A DNA stretch of 24,691 bases from Phallusia fumigata (GCA_008931825.1 QXVZ01020328.1:1-24691); one strand, 5' to 3'. Shown: positions 1 to 12,200, counted from the stretch's first letter. Numbers and translations: made by a program. The notes: a model not told the origin generated them from the letters alone.

Positions 1-71
1 GTACTTACACACCCCAAAAAAGCAATTAAACAACAACACTTATGACGTTCAAATTCTAACCTTTTTTGCAG

Positions 72-246
72 TATGTGGACAAAGAAGTGAAGTTCGATGC
101 AGACTCCGATGAGGACAAGGAAGATGCCCCAAGATCTGATCGCCTACATAGGAAAGATACTCCACACTATAAGAGAGACATGAGAATTACTGAAACTGCA
201 AAACCTGACTCTGTGATGGCTCTGCTGAGGAATCAATCCATGAAAG
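72..246 (+). CDS. scrib: scrib exon: region between leucine-rich repeats and PDZ1
   Basis: The acceptor is a T-rich tract ending in cag at 69-71, and the donor is AAAG|GTAAAA at 246/247. The exon starts in frame at 72 and ends in phase 1. It encodes about 58 residues. The first half is acidic (Asp/Glu-rich around [10 protein letters not shown]), and a basic motif RKDTPHYKR follows. A motif of the type R-K/R-D-T-P-H is found after the leucine-rich repeats of Scribble/LAP proteins and supports the assignment. The preceding exon is outside the window. An apparent start codon just before the exon is not used; this is an internal exon. Confidence 0.85.
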
Positions 247-3200
247 GTAAAAATGAAAAACTTTTTTGGGGATAAAGTCTTCATTGTTGGTTATCGCGAT
301 TTGTATGTAAGATGACTCACTTTCCGATTGAGCCCATAAAATAAAACACACTATCATGTGTACCCATAATGTCGCTGTAAATTATAAAAGCCGTGTATCT
401 CATATTTGGCGGGGGGTGTTTTTACACATACTGACCTTACCTAGATTTTTGGGCAAAATATAAATATCTTTTAGTAAGAGCTGAGGGTGGGTGACTTGTA
501 TATCAAAAGTTGATGTTACTTATAACCAGAGTTGGATTAATTACATGATTTTAGTTAAATTACAGTTACAATTACTCAGTCCTTAAAAATATGAATTACA
601 ATTACAATTATTCTGAGAATTGTAATTAATTACAAATTACAATTACATGTAACAAAATTTTCGATTTCAACATATTGTTTTTACACAACGACAGAACAAT
701 CAAGTCGCTATTTCTAAAATGTATAGCCATTCTTCCCAAATGCCGCATAAAATCTGTAGCAAATGTATCTTGTAAAAAAAGTAATTTGAGAAGTAATTAG
801 GTAAAATTGTAAGCAAATTACTATTACAATTACAATTACACAAACTCAAAATGTTTGAATTACAATTACAATTACATCAAAAATAGTAATTAATTACATT
901 CAGCTCAATTACTAATTATAATTGATCCAACTCTGCTTATAACCCACCAAATCGAGACTTTGTCCGTCATACTGTTCTTCGGTGATTTCTTAAGCTCTAA
1001 ATAAGTGGTTTGCTTACTGTAAACTAGTCCAATCGTGTCTTTTGTTGACATTTGCAGAACCACGTGACAACGGAGAGGGAACTGAAACCGAACTTTTCCT
1101 TGATCAGGTGAATATTATTAAAACTTAACATCTACTTACCAAACTTATGTACCAACTAGACCCTTTAGCCGGGAACCTTTTTAATATTTTTTGTGCCAAC
1201 TTTACGAGCGATTCTCAACCGTTGCTCTCATGATTGCTTGAAAAATTGTGACACTTGTAATACGAAATTATACGGTAAAACATTTCTGTTGCTATAGCCA
1301 ATTGCAGTTATCATGAATTCGCAACAATGGTAACAGTTTGTTCAGATTCTATCTAACGAGAGGTCGACATTGTTTGAAAAAAAAACATTTTTATGAGGCA
1401 CCTTACAAACTTGGGGTTTCTAATTTTTCTCTCACACAAAGAAAGTGGAGAGCTGCCTTAATGAGTGCAAGTGAACGAGAAATTGACACACAAAGTCCCA
1501 AGTGGTTGATATGTGCATGAAGGAATAACGTAAATCACACTATTATCGATTTTTTTCTCCAGCTTACTATACGTTTGTTTGCTAAGTTAGGCCAAGGTCT
1601 TTCACAACCTATAGTTTGAGAATTCCGTTTTAGATGTGGTCTTATCCATAATGAGTTCGCTTTACAATGCAGCGTGCGATATTGCCAGCTTACCAAGGTC
1701 AATAATCACATCGTTTTGCAATGTTTGTTATGATTTTGATTTGTGTTGGAGCATGTGCTGTATATACACATAGATATATTTTCGGTGTTCATGCTAAAAG
1801 TAGGGAATTCGCAGGTCTTTTTTCTCATAAATCGTCTTTGAATCGAAAATTTGAAGGAGGTCATTAATTACATTGAACTGCTGTTACGGGTTGCCGTGTG
1901 AAAAAGTTAATATCCATGGTTTGAAGGTCCGTTTATTTCTGAAATGCAGTTATTTCAAATTAAGAAAATGACGCGTAGCTGAGCGCAGTTAACGGGCATA
2001 CATTAAGTCTGGCATGTACTTTTTGGTGCGACCCACAAAAAAAAATAGCCCTGAAGTCTCTCGATGCTATAATTTCGCGAGCATAATTTTGTGGATTTTT
2101 GTTGTGACCATAATGTCTTATGTACTTGTACGCATCCGTGATCATAAAAAATGCATCGGTGTATTAAAACACGTAAAATTTTCGCTTCTTCAAGTGCAAG
2201 GCCCTATTTTTGCACAACTGCTTTAAAAGTAGCAACGACTTCGCCAATATTAAGCCTGCTGATCACAGAGAGGTTCGGCAACGGTGCTTAGGGCTTAGAA
2301 TGACCCGCACTACGTCACTAGCGCTTACGAGGTTACTCTTGTGTTTGTTGTTGCACCACAAGTGTTTTTGACCTTCAAAGATCAAAAGATAATGCCACAC
2401 ACTTGTGCTAATCTTCACAATTGCTCTGGCGGATCAAGAAACAATTTTTGTAACTAGATTTTGTTCAGACAAATCCCCACTTGGGATTATTTTGTGTTAG
2501 CCATGTTGGTAGTAGTTGGTAAAAAAACAATATAAATTGGTGTTGGTTGCATTTAAGTTGTGATGGCCGCATCAGATCACGAATAATAAATAAATATAAA
2601 CATATAACATGTTTTAAAAATAATTAAAAATTTAAGAAACATGTTCTATTCTATCATTCGACATGGAATGGATAAGATAGATTGCAAAATTTTTCCTCCA
2701 CCGAAATTATGGAACATTTTCCCCTTTATGATAAACCAGCAATACTTCCCCTACCCCGTTTGTTGTTTTGTTCAATTTTTATAAACTATTGCCCCGGTGT
2801 GTGTAAAGGTACAGGCACTTTCAGTTTGTGTAGAAACAGCACACAAATAGGACAAAAATAATCCGCCAGTAATCTAGACAAGCTATATGATCCAAATATT
2901 AAACAAGACAATGTCATCCCCGTGTAAATGGTTTGGAACTGAAAGTAAACACACCATTAAGCCCAACATCTCTAATCCTTTACGTTTGTTCACGTAGACT
3001 TGCTTGTTTGTTTGTACCATTTTTATTGTCATTGGGTATGCCTAAATGCGTTAAGGTCATTATAAGTCCGTCGTCGAGGTGCCTTATGTCATTTGCGTTG
3101 GATTTTTTCATTTGACTTTTTCGGTTTCAGCATTTTATGACTAAATTTCATTTAGTCCTTTGTGTTCCATTGGGTTGGGAGCAATGTCGCCTAAATTTTT

Positions 3201-6200
3201 TACTCAACCGCAATAGGTCGAATCAGGATTCGAACCCACAACCTTGCGAGCACAAAACAGTCGCGCTAACCACTTGACCACGTCAGCGATTTCATCCAAA
3301 TTTAACTGGAATGTATTTTAACCCGTCACTCCCATTTGTGAAATGGAATCAGTGATTCCCATCGGTTTGGAGGAGTGTGCACCATAGGTTACCACAGTAA
3401 CAGAATAAGGCATTAATTCGAAAACGAGTTATTGACAGGAAATTAGTTGCTATTAAATCTGTGGGGAAAAGAAATACCTGAGTATAGGGCAAAGCCTGTA
3501 ATATCTAAACGCAGTGNTGGATTTTTTCATTTGACTTTTTCGGTTTCAGCATTTTATGACTAAATTTCATTTAGTCCTTTGTGTTCCATTGGGTTGGGAG
3601 CAATGTCGCCTAAATTTTTTACTCAACCGCAATAGGTCGAATCAGGATTCGAACCCACAACCTTGCGAGCACAAAACAGTCGCGCTAACCACTTGACCAC
3701 GTCAGCGATTTCATCCAAATTTAACTGGAATGTATTTTAACCCGTCACTCCCATTTGTGAAATGGAATCAGTGATTCCCATCGGTTTGGAGGAGTGTGCA
3801 CCATAGGTTACCACAGTAACAGAATAAGGCATTAATTCGAAAACGAGTTATTGACAGGAAATTAGTTGCTATTAAATCTGTGGGGAAAAGAAATACCTGA
3901 GTATAGGGCAAAGCCTGTAATATCTAAACGCAGTGCTGTACGATTTGTTTAATTTGAATTCATTAGTTTTAAAAGTTCAAAAACAATCATGTAATTCCTA
4001 CATATAATCAAATAGTGTGTTTATGCGCATAACTATTGGCGTTGTGAAAATTGCATTGTGAGATCGTAAATGATGCATTATTCGCAATGTCTAACTCTCA
4101 TGCATCACAAATTTTAAACGTACGAGGCGGAAAAAAAATCCCAACCCTGTTCCCAATTTCAGATTGAGCTTGTGATTGAGCGAGAAGGTGGGGGACTCGG
4201 TCTAAGCATCGCCGGAGGCAAGGGATCAACTCCTTATGTGGAGGAAGATGACGGGATCTTCATCTCCAGGGTGACGCCAAACGGAGCTGCTCACACTGCA
4301 GGGGTCAGAATAGGAGACAAACTGCTTGCTGTAAGTATTGTTTGTGTGTTATCAATGGGCGCCGAAGCTAAACAATGCCTTAAATTGTACTGCACATACT
4401 TATCCTATCAGAAAAGATACACTGCAAATGCAAAAGGTAGCCTAGCATTAGGAATCATTGCACAATAGCGGGAAAATTTCGGTTTTAGGATGGAAAAAAT
4501 ATGAAGGTGGTCGTTAAAATCGAAATCGCCTTTTTATTTTTGTTTGACAAGTGAAGGCTAAGGTCCATATCTAATACTTGTTTACAAAACCCCAAAGTCA
4601 GTCACAATAGAGATGTGTATGGAATATATACATGTATACATATAAACGAAATAAACAAATCTATGAAATGCTCATAAATATATATTTTCGGTGTATTTTT
4701 CCTGTGTTAGCGGTATTTGGTGTGAACACTGCTTGTTCAATAAAAAATCTTTTTAAAATATCTTTTGTACATCCTAAGATTAAATGACTTGGTGTTGTCT
4801 AAACATCGTAGATAAGAATGAGGTGATAAATTTATTGCTATGTCATATATGTGTGACTGTGACGTCAAAACACCGCCGGGTACCCTGCGATAATATACGA
4901 TGCTCGGTGTTCTACCAAACAGAACATTTTCAGATTTGGGTTTCAGATTTTATTGGCGTTGTGGCAAACCTTTTGAAAACCATACATTGCAAAGCCTACA
5001 ATAGTGTGATTATGAATAGCAAAATTTGTGTAAATACGATAGGAATTCCTTGATTGCATTTCTCTCGTCGCAAAGTCAGTTGTACCACTATCCGAAAGCA
5101 TAGTAACTTAGCACACGGAGTTAAGCCGTAAATCCGATTACCTGCTCCTGAGCAATTCTCGCTGATGTCAAACGCAGTGTTGAAACAAAAACATGACGTC
5201 ATCGCCGGTCAGTCTAATCCCGTGTGTTGTTGACGAAAACGCGACGTTGTGTTAAGACGTCGGTGGGTCGTACAAGAATGTACAGACATGTTTATTTTTA
5301 TTCTGAAACGTCTCGATTTCTTGGGCAGCCCGGGGACGTTGGAATTGATTTCTTGTCATAACTCGATATGACGTCACGACGGAATTCGCAGAATCTACGA
5401 CCTATAGTTTCGAAATCTTTCGAAAACATAACCGCGTAAACTTTACGATTTTTTCTTGTCAGCAAAATCGATTTTAAACCGATTTGGTCACGAAACTCGT
5501 GAAACCTACTTGAAAGTACAGGGGAACAATTTGTACAGTTGCTCTGAAAAATCTGGGACGTCATCTCCTATTTCAAGTCCTTGGTTTTAATTGTGATGTA
5601 AATGAACAATCGATTTTCCTGAAATGAGTGCGTTTGAAAGTAGATCTTTTTTAATATCCTGACCTTCGGTGACCTTGGCGTCCTTTGCAGGTCGGTCGCG
5701 TGGTGCTCACTGAAGTGGAACACGGTGTTGCAGTGGAGGCGCTCAAGAACAGTAGCGACACTGTGCTGCTCCTAGTGGAGAGGTGGTCGCGCAGAAAGGT
5801 GAGTTCCCCCATATAATTGCAACATTTTCTACTGTAATTATGGGCCTGCTTCCATGAATCATGAATATTTTTTTCTATCCAACCCCGGTTTGTTCCCACC
5901 GTTTGGTCAAGAAAAATTCGTTTTAATTTCTTTGAGTTTACACATGGTAGATGTGTATCTGTAGTTGTGCACTGTAAGTTGTGAACCCAGTTGACCTATC
6001 GGTTCACCCACAAGCCCCCAACTCTTAAACATTTAAAAACATTAATATTTTATAAATTAGGTAATATGAAGTATTTTGTGACTTGTAAACGAATTCACCC
6101 ACTTTTTTACCGCTTTAACCCTAAATATGTACTTTTTCGAATTTTCGTTTCTATGTCCATTTGTTCAGGCATATTAACCAAAATGTTTTAAAATTTAAAA

Positions 6201-9200
6201 CTGACATATATAGGGTGCTTTTCAAATATTAGTCCAAACGACCAAATTACCTTACAGCTCCATATACGTGAATATTTGTGTTTAAAATCTTCAATTCTTC
6301 AAACATCAATCACCGATTTCATCAGGTAAAACAAGATGCAGAAGAACAGGATGGAGACGAGGATGATGAGATTGATGGAGAGGATCAGATGGATGGTGAG
6401 CAAGATGAAAGTCCTCCGCAACCTAACATCCAGGACACAAAGAAACCAACTGTTTCATTTGCTCCAGAGCCAGAACTGAAAGTACAAGGAGAGGTGTGTG
6501 TAATACTGTCTAAAATGGATGGTTTTTATTGTTTTTGTGACCATGTTTCTCATGTGGCCCCATGGAAAAATAATTGCCCACCCCTGACATAGACTTTCTG
6601 GTTTAATTATCTCGTTATTCGTATAGATGCACAAATATAGCTGAATCATAAAATATTTGTTTTTAAATCCAGAAATTTCAATCATTTTCTATTTACTGTC
6701 ATGATATTTTAGGGAACAAGACACATTGCAAGACAAAATTTGTTTTTGTCTCTTATAAGCATTTTAGCCTTAAAAGCATGCTTTGACAAAACTACAAAAC
6801 AAATAAAAAAACAAATGTCGTATTCCTGCTGTAAAAATACGTTGGAACTCGTAAATCTGCTTCTAGATATGTAAGCGGCAAGCACAAAAATGTTTCAATA
6901 AGAAGATGTAAGCCAGTACTTGTGTGCATAACAATGTTTTCGAAAATCGAATCGCAGAAAAGATTTAACGAACAAGTACCGTCTTGTATCTTCTTATTTA
7001 GACCATTTGAAATCGTGGAATTGTGTACAAATAAGTTTATTTTTAAATTTGATGGCCCAATATAAAAGGTATTTAGGTCATTTATTACTCTATCCACAGA
7101 CCAGGGATTCTTAACCATTCTTTTTTATTGGTACGTCTTTGAAATCACCAACCAGTACCCCTTCCATAATTTCCCAATAGTAATTATCGTTCTCATGTTA
7201 AAACAACCATTTTTGTTTGAATATTATAGATGTTATGTTGTATGGCCCAATAATCAGATGTTAATCCCGTTCAACTCCCTTCTGTGTTTTTAGACCTTTA
7301 CCGCCACCTTGCGGCGCACCGATCGTGGCTTGGGATTCTCGATCGCGGGAGGAACCGGTTCCACCCCGTTTCGCAGCAACGATTCCGGGATATTCGTGTC
7401 GAAAGTGATAGAAGGCGGACAGGCTGACGTGGAGGGCAGAATGCAATACGGTGACAAAGTTCTATCGGTGAGTTTCGTATTTCCTTAAAGTCCTGCCAAA
7501 CCTACCATCACCAAGAATGCTTTGCTCAGAACAACTTTCAACTATATGGCACCATTGGCCTAAAGAATACTGTGCCGGTAATAAGGTTTGATTATCACAG
7601 AATAAAACAAGTTAAAAGTTTGAAACAAAACAAAACCCATCGCTAAACCTTAACCAAAAAAACAAACAAAATTATGCAAAACAGAAAGACCGCATATAAA
7701 AGGAAATATAAGGCAAGGGTCCCCAACCTTTTAATCTTTCACCATTTTGAAATGAATAAACATGATCGTTCACATCAGTCAGACCTTGTGATATTCTGTA
7801 GCCTGGTTTTCAATGCGAGACTTACTTATAACCCGACTCACTTTCTTAACGACAGATTAACGGCTGCGACATGACGTCAGCGTCCCATGAAGAAGCAGTG
7901 AAACTCCTCAAACAAATCAGCACGGACACTGACATCGCTCTGGTCCTGTACCGGGAAGACTTCTACTACACCCAGCCCGAGGCCCAGGCGCCGCAAGACG
8001 CCGATGGACCCACGGAGGAACCAAACAACACCAACACGAACAACGCAGTGGCGCTAGAGAGCTACGGAAGTCCGGTTGCGGCGGCGAGGAGCTTTGTACA
8101 GGAAGAAGCGCCGCCACCGCCCATGTATCAAGACGTGTCGAAATTTCCAGAGGAGGTAAAAACGTGACTTTTATTTTTCGGTGATCAGCAAGTTAAATAT
8201 ACAAACTTGTTTTTCTGTTGCGTACAGCGACTGTGTTTTAGAATCACAAGACACTGACAAGTAGCTTAGCTTAAAAAATTAAAGATGGCTTAATTTGGAA
8301 CATGAAAAGCATGTATGTGTTGACACATTGTAAGGCAATGGTTTGAAAAATCGCTGTTGCCTTTTGGCATTTGTTGTATGTTTTGCAAGCACTTATTAAA
8401 AAGCGAACAAAATTAAAATTTATTAGTCTTGTTTTTCAATCGTTCAACAGAAAAACTGAAATTTGATTAATTTGGCATTTGTATCTATAATGTGCATCCC
8501 TAACTGTCTGCGTACAATTAGAAAATCAATACCACAGTTAGGTTTAAAACATAACTGCCAGAGAACTTGTATATAGTGAACACATTGTAATGCAAACGTT
8601 TCGACAATGGCTGTTGTCATCATCAGAGCAAAACTTCTTTATGACGCTTAAGTATATCTACTCTTCAGTGTCTAAGCAACAGTTGCAAAACAGTAAAGAT
8701 CAATTTCTGTGCTTCTGAACTTAATCCACACCGTTGTGTAACACAACACACCCTATTTCGCATCAAAAACTTGCTACAAAACTTGTATCACCCACGTTTT
8801 ATGACAGTTCGTCACGTCCACTCTCAAGGCGGTGCCCGCTTTTTCTGGACTAAAATCCTTCTGAAACTTGACCCCGATGCGCATCGCCGCCTCTGTCAAT
8901 AAACTTGTCACGTGGGTTTTCCATTAAGAGTCCAGTTAACTTTTAGGTCGCCGTGTCATGGATAGGGTTTATGTCACAATGGGTTGGGTCATCACTCATC
9001 GACTTTTTGACGTCTGGGTGACATGGGAAGGGGGGAGGGGGTTTATTCTGCAACTTTTCTATTGGAACAATGGATGTTTAAAGTAGAATATAGAATCCTA
9101 ACCTTCGTGCGTAACTATAACGGCCGCACGCCCGACATTGTTTGTACGTTGAAATGGAAAACGCCGACGGTTACATCTAATGCAAGTCATGGGGTCTTTC

Positions 9201-12200
9201 TTGAAGTACTTCAAATTTTGGGTGTATACTGTGTTTACACGAGGGATTTTGCCCAAAATAGTTACCATTTCCTTAATGAAAAACCAGTCCTATACATTTC
9301 ATTCAGTATTACATCCGACTACTACATTTTTGTACCAAATGCGCGAGAGTGGACCCGCCAATCGGCATGCAGTTTATAATCTTACTAGAAAAATCTTTTA
9401 TAAACTGGAGGTGGTTAAAGCTTTGATCATCCAAAACATTGCCCCATAGGCCCCCGAAACGCGAACTTTTTGAAACGGCAATATTTAACAAAGCAAGTCA
9501 TCTAGAAGTTTCTTTTTTATGTGGTACAATGCAAAGTATTAAAAGTATTTTGTGACATTTGGTTGGATTCGCCCGTTTTTCACCTTTTTAATCGGTAACT
9601 TGACTTGCAGGAAATCGAATTGTTCCGAGGATCCGGTCCGCTCGGTCTAAGTATAGTTGGTGGTCGTGATCACAATAGTCATCCTTTCGGTATCAGCGAG
9701 CCAGGAATTTTTGTGTCAAAGGTGAGTTAAATAATGCTTTATAAATTTTGATGCATTCTTATCTTTCTGTTAGCTTGTCCGCTCGTAAAAATTTGAATTT
9801 GACCAAAGAACAGCACAGCGGACAAAGTCTGTGTTTTTGTTTCGCCTTTTGAAATAATGTTTGGATATGTTGGGACGTCTACTTCTGCCAATATTTCCCC
9901 AATGTCTACAATTTAGGCCAGCAAGCTTTTATTCACACAAATATGCCGGTGAAGTAAACCGAGCATAGGCTTTTAGGCATTCGTATGTTTGCATTTCATT
10001 ATAATATTGTTTGTTTTGTATTTCCGAAAAAAATCGTCGTGACCAGACCATTCGCGCCTACCACACACAAAATACATTTCGAAACTTTTCTTCCCTAATA
10101 AGACTTCCCAATGCTTTTAGAGTCGAAATTCTGCAATACCTATCACTTAAAATCGACCTGTCACTTCATGTGATGTACGACTTGGCCAAAAAGCCCATAA
10201 ATACGCAACTAATACTAAGCGCTGGGTAATTTAAGTTCACTAACCAACCCATATCATACAAATTTCAAATTGTTTCTGTTCGTTTTGGGTCTAACGAGCA
10301 TCGGCCCATTGACTTACAATGCCTGGGGGCAATCCTCGGATTTACAGGGTCAGTAGAGCCGCGAAACGACCAAAACATTGAAATCCCTCACTCTGGCATC
10401 GATATTTTAGCACGCGTGTCTCGCTAAAACCACAGGCTCAAGTTGTCTGACATTCAAACGATATATTACAGAAGGGTTTTCTAGATTGCGATTTTCGTGC
10501 TTGTAATACAGTTTACGATCATAGGTGGTTAAAAAATCAAGTGTTTTAAATTTGAATGTAATTTGGCCGATTTTTGTTTACTTTATGTTGCCGTAAAACA
10601 AAATATGAAACGATTTTCTTGCAACTTTAGTGGGCAGGACATTGGTACCTAACCAACGTTGAATTTTCACTTTGTAGTTAAGTTATTCATAATAAGTGTA
10701 ATACTCCTGTTTGGGTAGACCAGTAGTTCCAAATCCGTTACTATTTCTTTACATTACTTATTGTCCAGTAGGTTGTGGACCACTGGGAAAGCGCTATGTC
10801 AACACGCAACAGTGTAACAGTCCAACGAAGCATTAGTTGCTATTGAATCTGCTGCTCTATACCGAACCGCAAGTGGTGGTTTTTACGCCGAGTCGATTCA
10901 AATTCGTAACTTTTAATTATTTGGAAGCGCAGTAAAAAGCAGTCATGCTAAACTATGCCGTCTACACCACCTTCAAAATGCGTAACGCCGAACCACATTG
11001 TAGACTCCCAAAGCATTAACGCGGTAACAAATCACAGCATAAAAAGTGTGTGCCGCCGTGGGGTTCGAACCCGTACCTTCAGCTTCCGTAACCTTATCTT
11101 AATTTCAGATCCAGGCTGACGGCGCAGCAGCTTACAGCAACCTAAGAATCGGCGACCGAATCCTTGAAGTGAACGACACGGATCTCCGGTACGCCACTCA
11201 TGATGAGGGGGTCAACACACTGCTCTCTAGTGGCAGCAATATGCGGTTGGTAGTACGTCATGACCCCCCACCTCCTGACATGAAGGCAAGTCATTTACCT
11301 CATAACAAACATTTTTTTTTTAAACGTTTTTGTATTGTTTATCAAAATCATTATGGGCAGTGGCGTATTTATATGAGCTAATATTTAAATAATTAACTTG
11401 TCCAACCAAAATTAGTGTTTATTACCACACGAAACAAAGTACTTTTCGGTACAAAGTTTTGTGGTGAATTCTCAAGTACAAATATCAGTAGATTATTTTC
11501 AGTAACCAGTCGCAACTAAATACAGCGAGACGCATAAAAGAAGTAGGTTAGGCATTTGTGATCGAGCAACCACCGCTTTAGCATACACTGATCAGCAATT
11601 TATACACCGAAACCGGCGATTCGTATTTCATGATTAATTACACAGTCATAATAAACAGTCTCTTAGCACTAATTTGCACAGCAAATCCCTTTAAGCCGGC
11701 AATGTATATTAGATTATGAGCACATCTATTTTACTCTGGGCACTTTAATTAGTTCGGTTTAAAAGACTTAACGCGTAACCCCACTAATACCGCGTGCTTA
11801 TAATGGAAACAGACGCACGGAATTTGCACATTCTTCAGTGTACATAGTAGAACGCTAGTAAACTGGGCTGTGGTATGTGGTAGGATTTGGTTACTGAGTT
11901 CATAGGTAGCTTTCTGTTTGAATAAAGCGTTGTGTGTATTTCAGCATTTAGGGGTTGTTTTGAAAGGATTTCGTTGTGTTTGTGTTGGGTTTTGAACGGT
12001 TTAAGTGTTCTCTGCTGATGTTATTTGACTTATTTTCGAACAAGCGCTTTGGGTTTGAAAGAAGTTGTGAATGTATTTTCCTCTGAAAAGGGGAAGAAGG
12101 GGAATAAATAAAAGCTTTTGGCTTTATATCTGATTTTAATGTGGATCCTAACACACGTTTGAATGGGGATCTTATTTGAATGGGATCAGATTTAAGTAAA

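Larger units (their letters stand above)
3099..3935. repeat. identical 418-bp direct repeat flanking an N (assembly overlap)
   Basis: Bases 3099-3516 are repeated without a visible difference at 3518-3935, and the only base between them is the N at 3517. The left copy stops exactly where the N begins, and the right copy starts exactly after it. This is what two contigs with overlapping, unmerged ends look like. The right copy then continues into unique sequence at 3936. It should be read as one genomic copy. Confidence 0.9.
1108..4162 (+). other. intron 2 (apparent 3055 bp) containing an assembly join
   Basis: GT-AG intron, phase 0. AT-rich. It contains a SINE-like segment and an N at 3517 flanked by two identical 418-bp copies. 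If one copy is artefactual, the true intron is about 2.6 kb plus any unsequenced gap. No exon-like open stretch with splice sites was found in 1108-3098. Confidence 0.75.
8156..9610 (+). other. intron 7 (1455 bp) with repeat copies
   Basis: GT-AG, phase 0, ending in cttgcag. It holds two related repeat copies (about 8321-8370, degenerate, and 8540-8640) and a piece of another dispersed repeat (about 9440-9600). A G-rich run lies at 9026-9041. No extra exon was recognised. Confidence 0.7.

Noticed and set aside
1960..2226. Overlapping open frames on both strands in intron 2
   Set aside because: Short, no motif, no splice sites consistent with the Scribble frame, and AT-rich composition like the rest of the intron.
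3634..3707. Second tRNA-like SINE head
   Set aside because: It is the same sequence as 3215-3288, repeated because of the unmerged contig overlap at the N.
7098..7170. Possible hAT termini (ccagggattcttaacc; also ggtccccaacctttt near 7719)
   Set aside because: Single ends only, with no matching inverted partner or 8-bp duplication. Too eroded to delimit.
11055..11075. Palindromic B-box-like gggttcgaaccc near the PDZ3 acceptor
   Set aside because: No A box at tRNA distance on either strand and no tRNA fold. At most an eroded SINE remnant.
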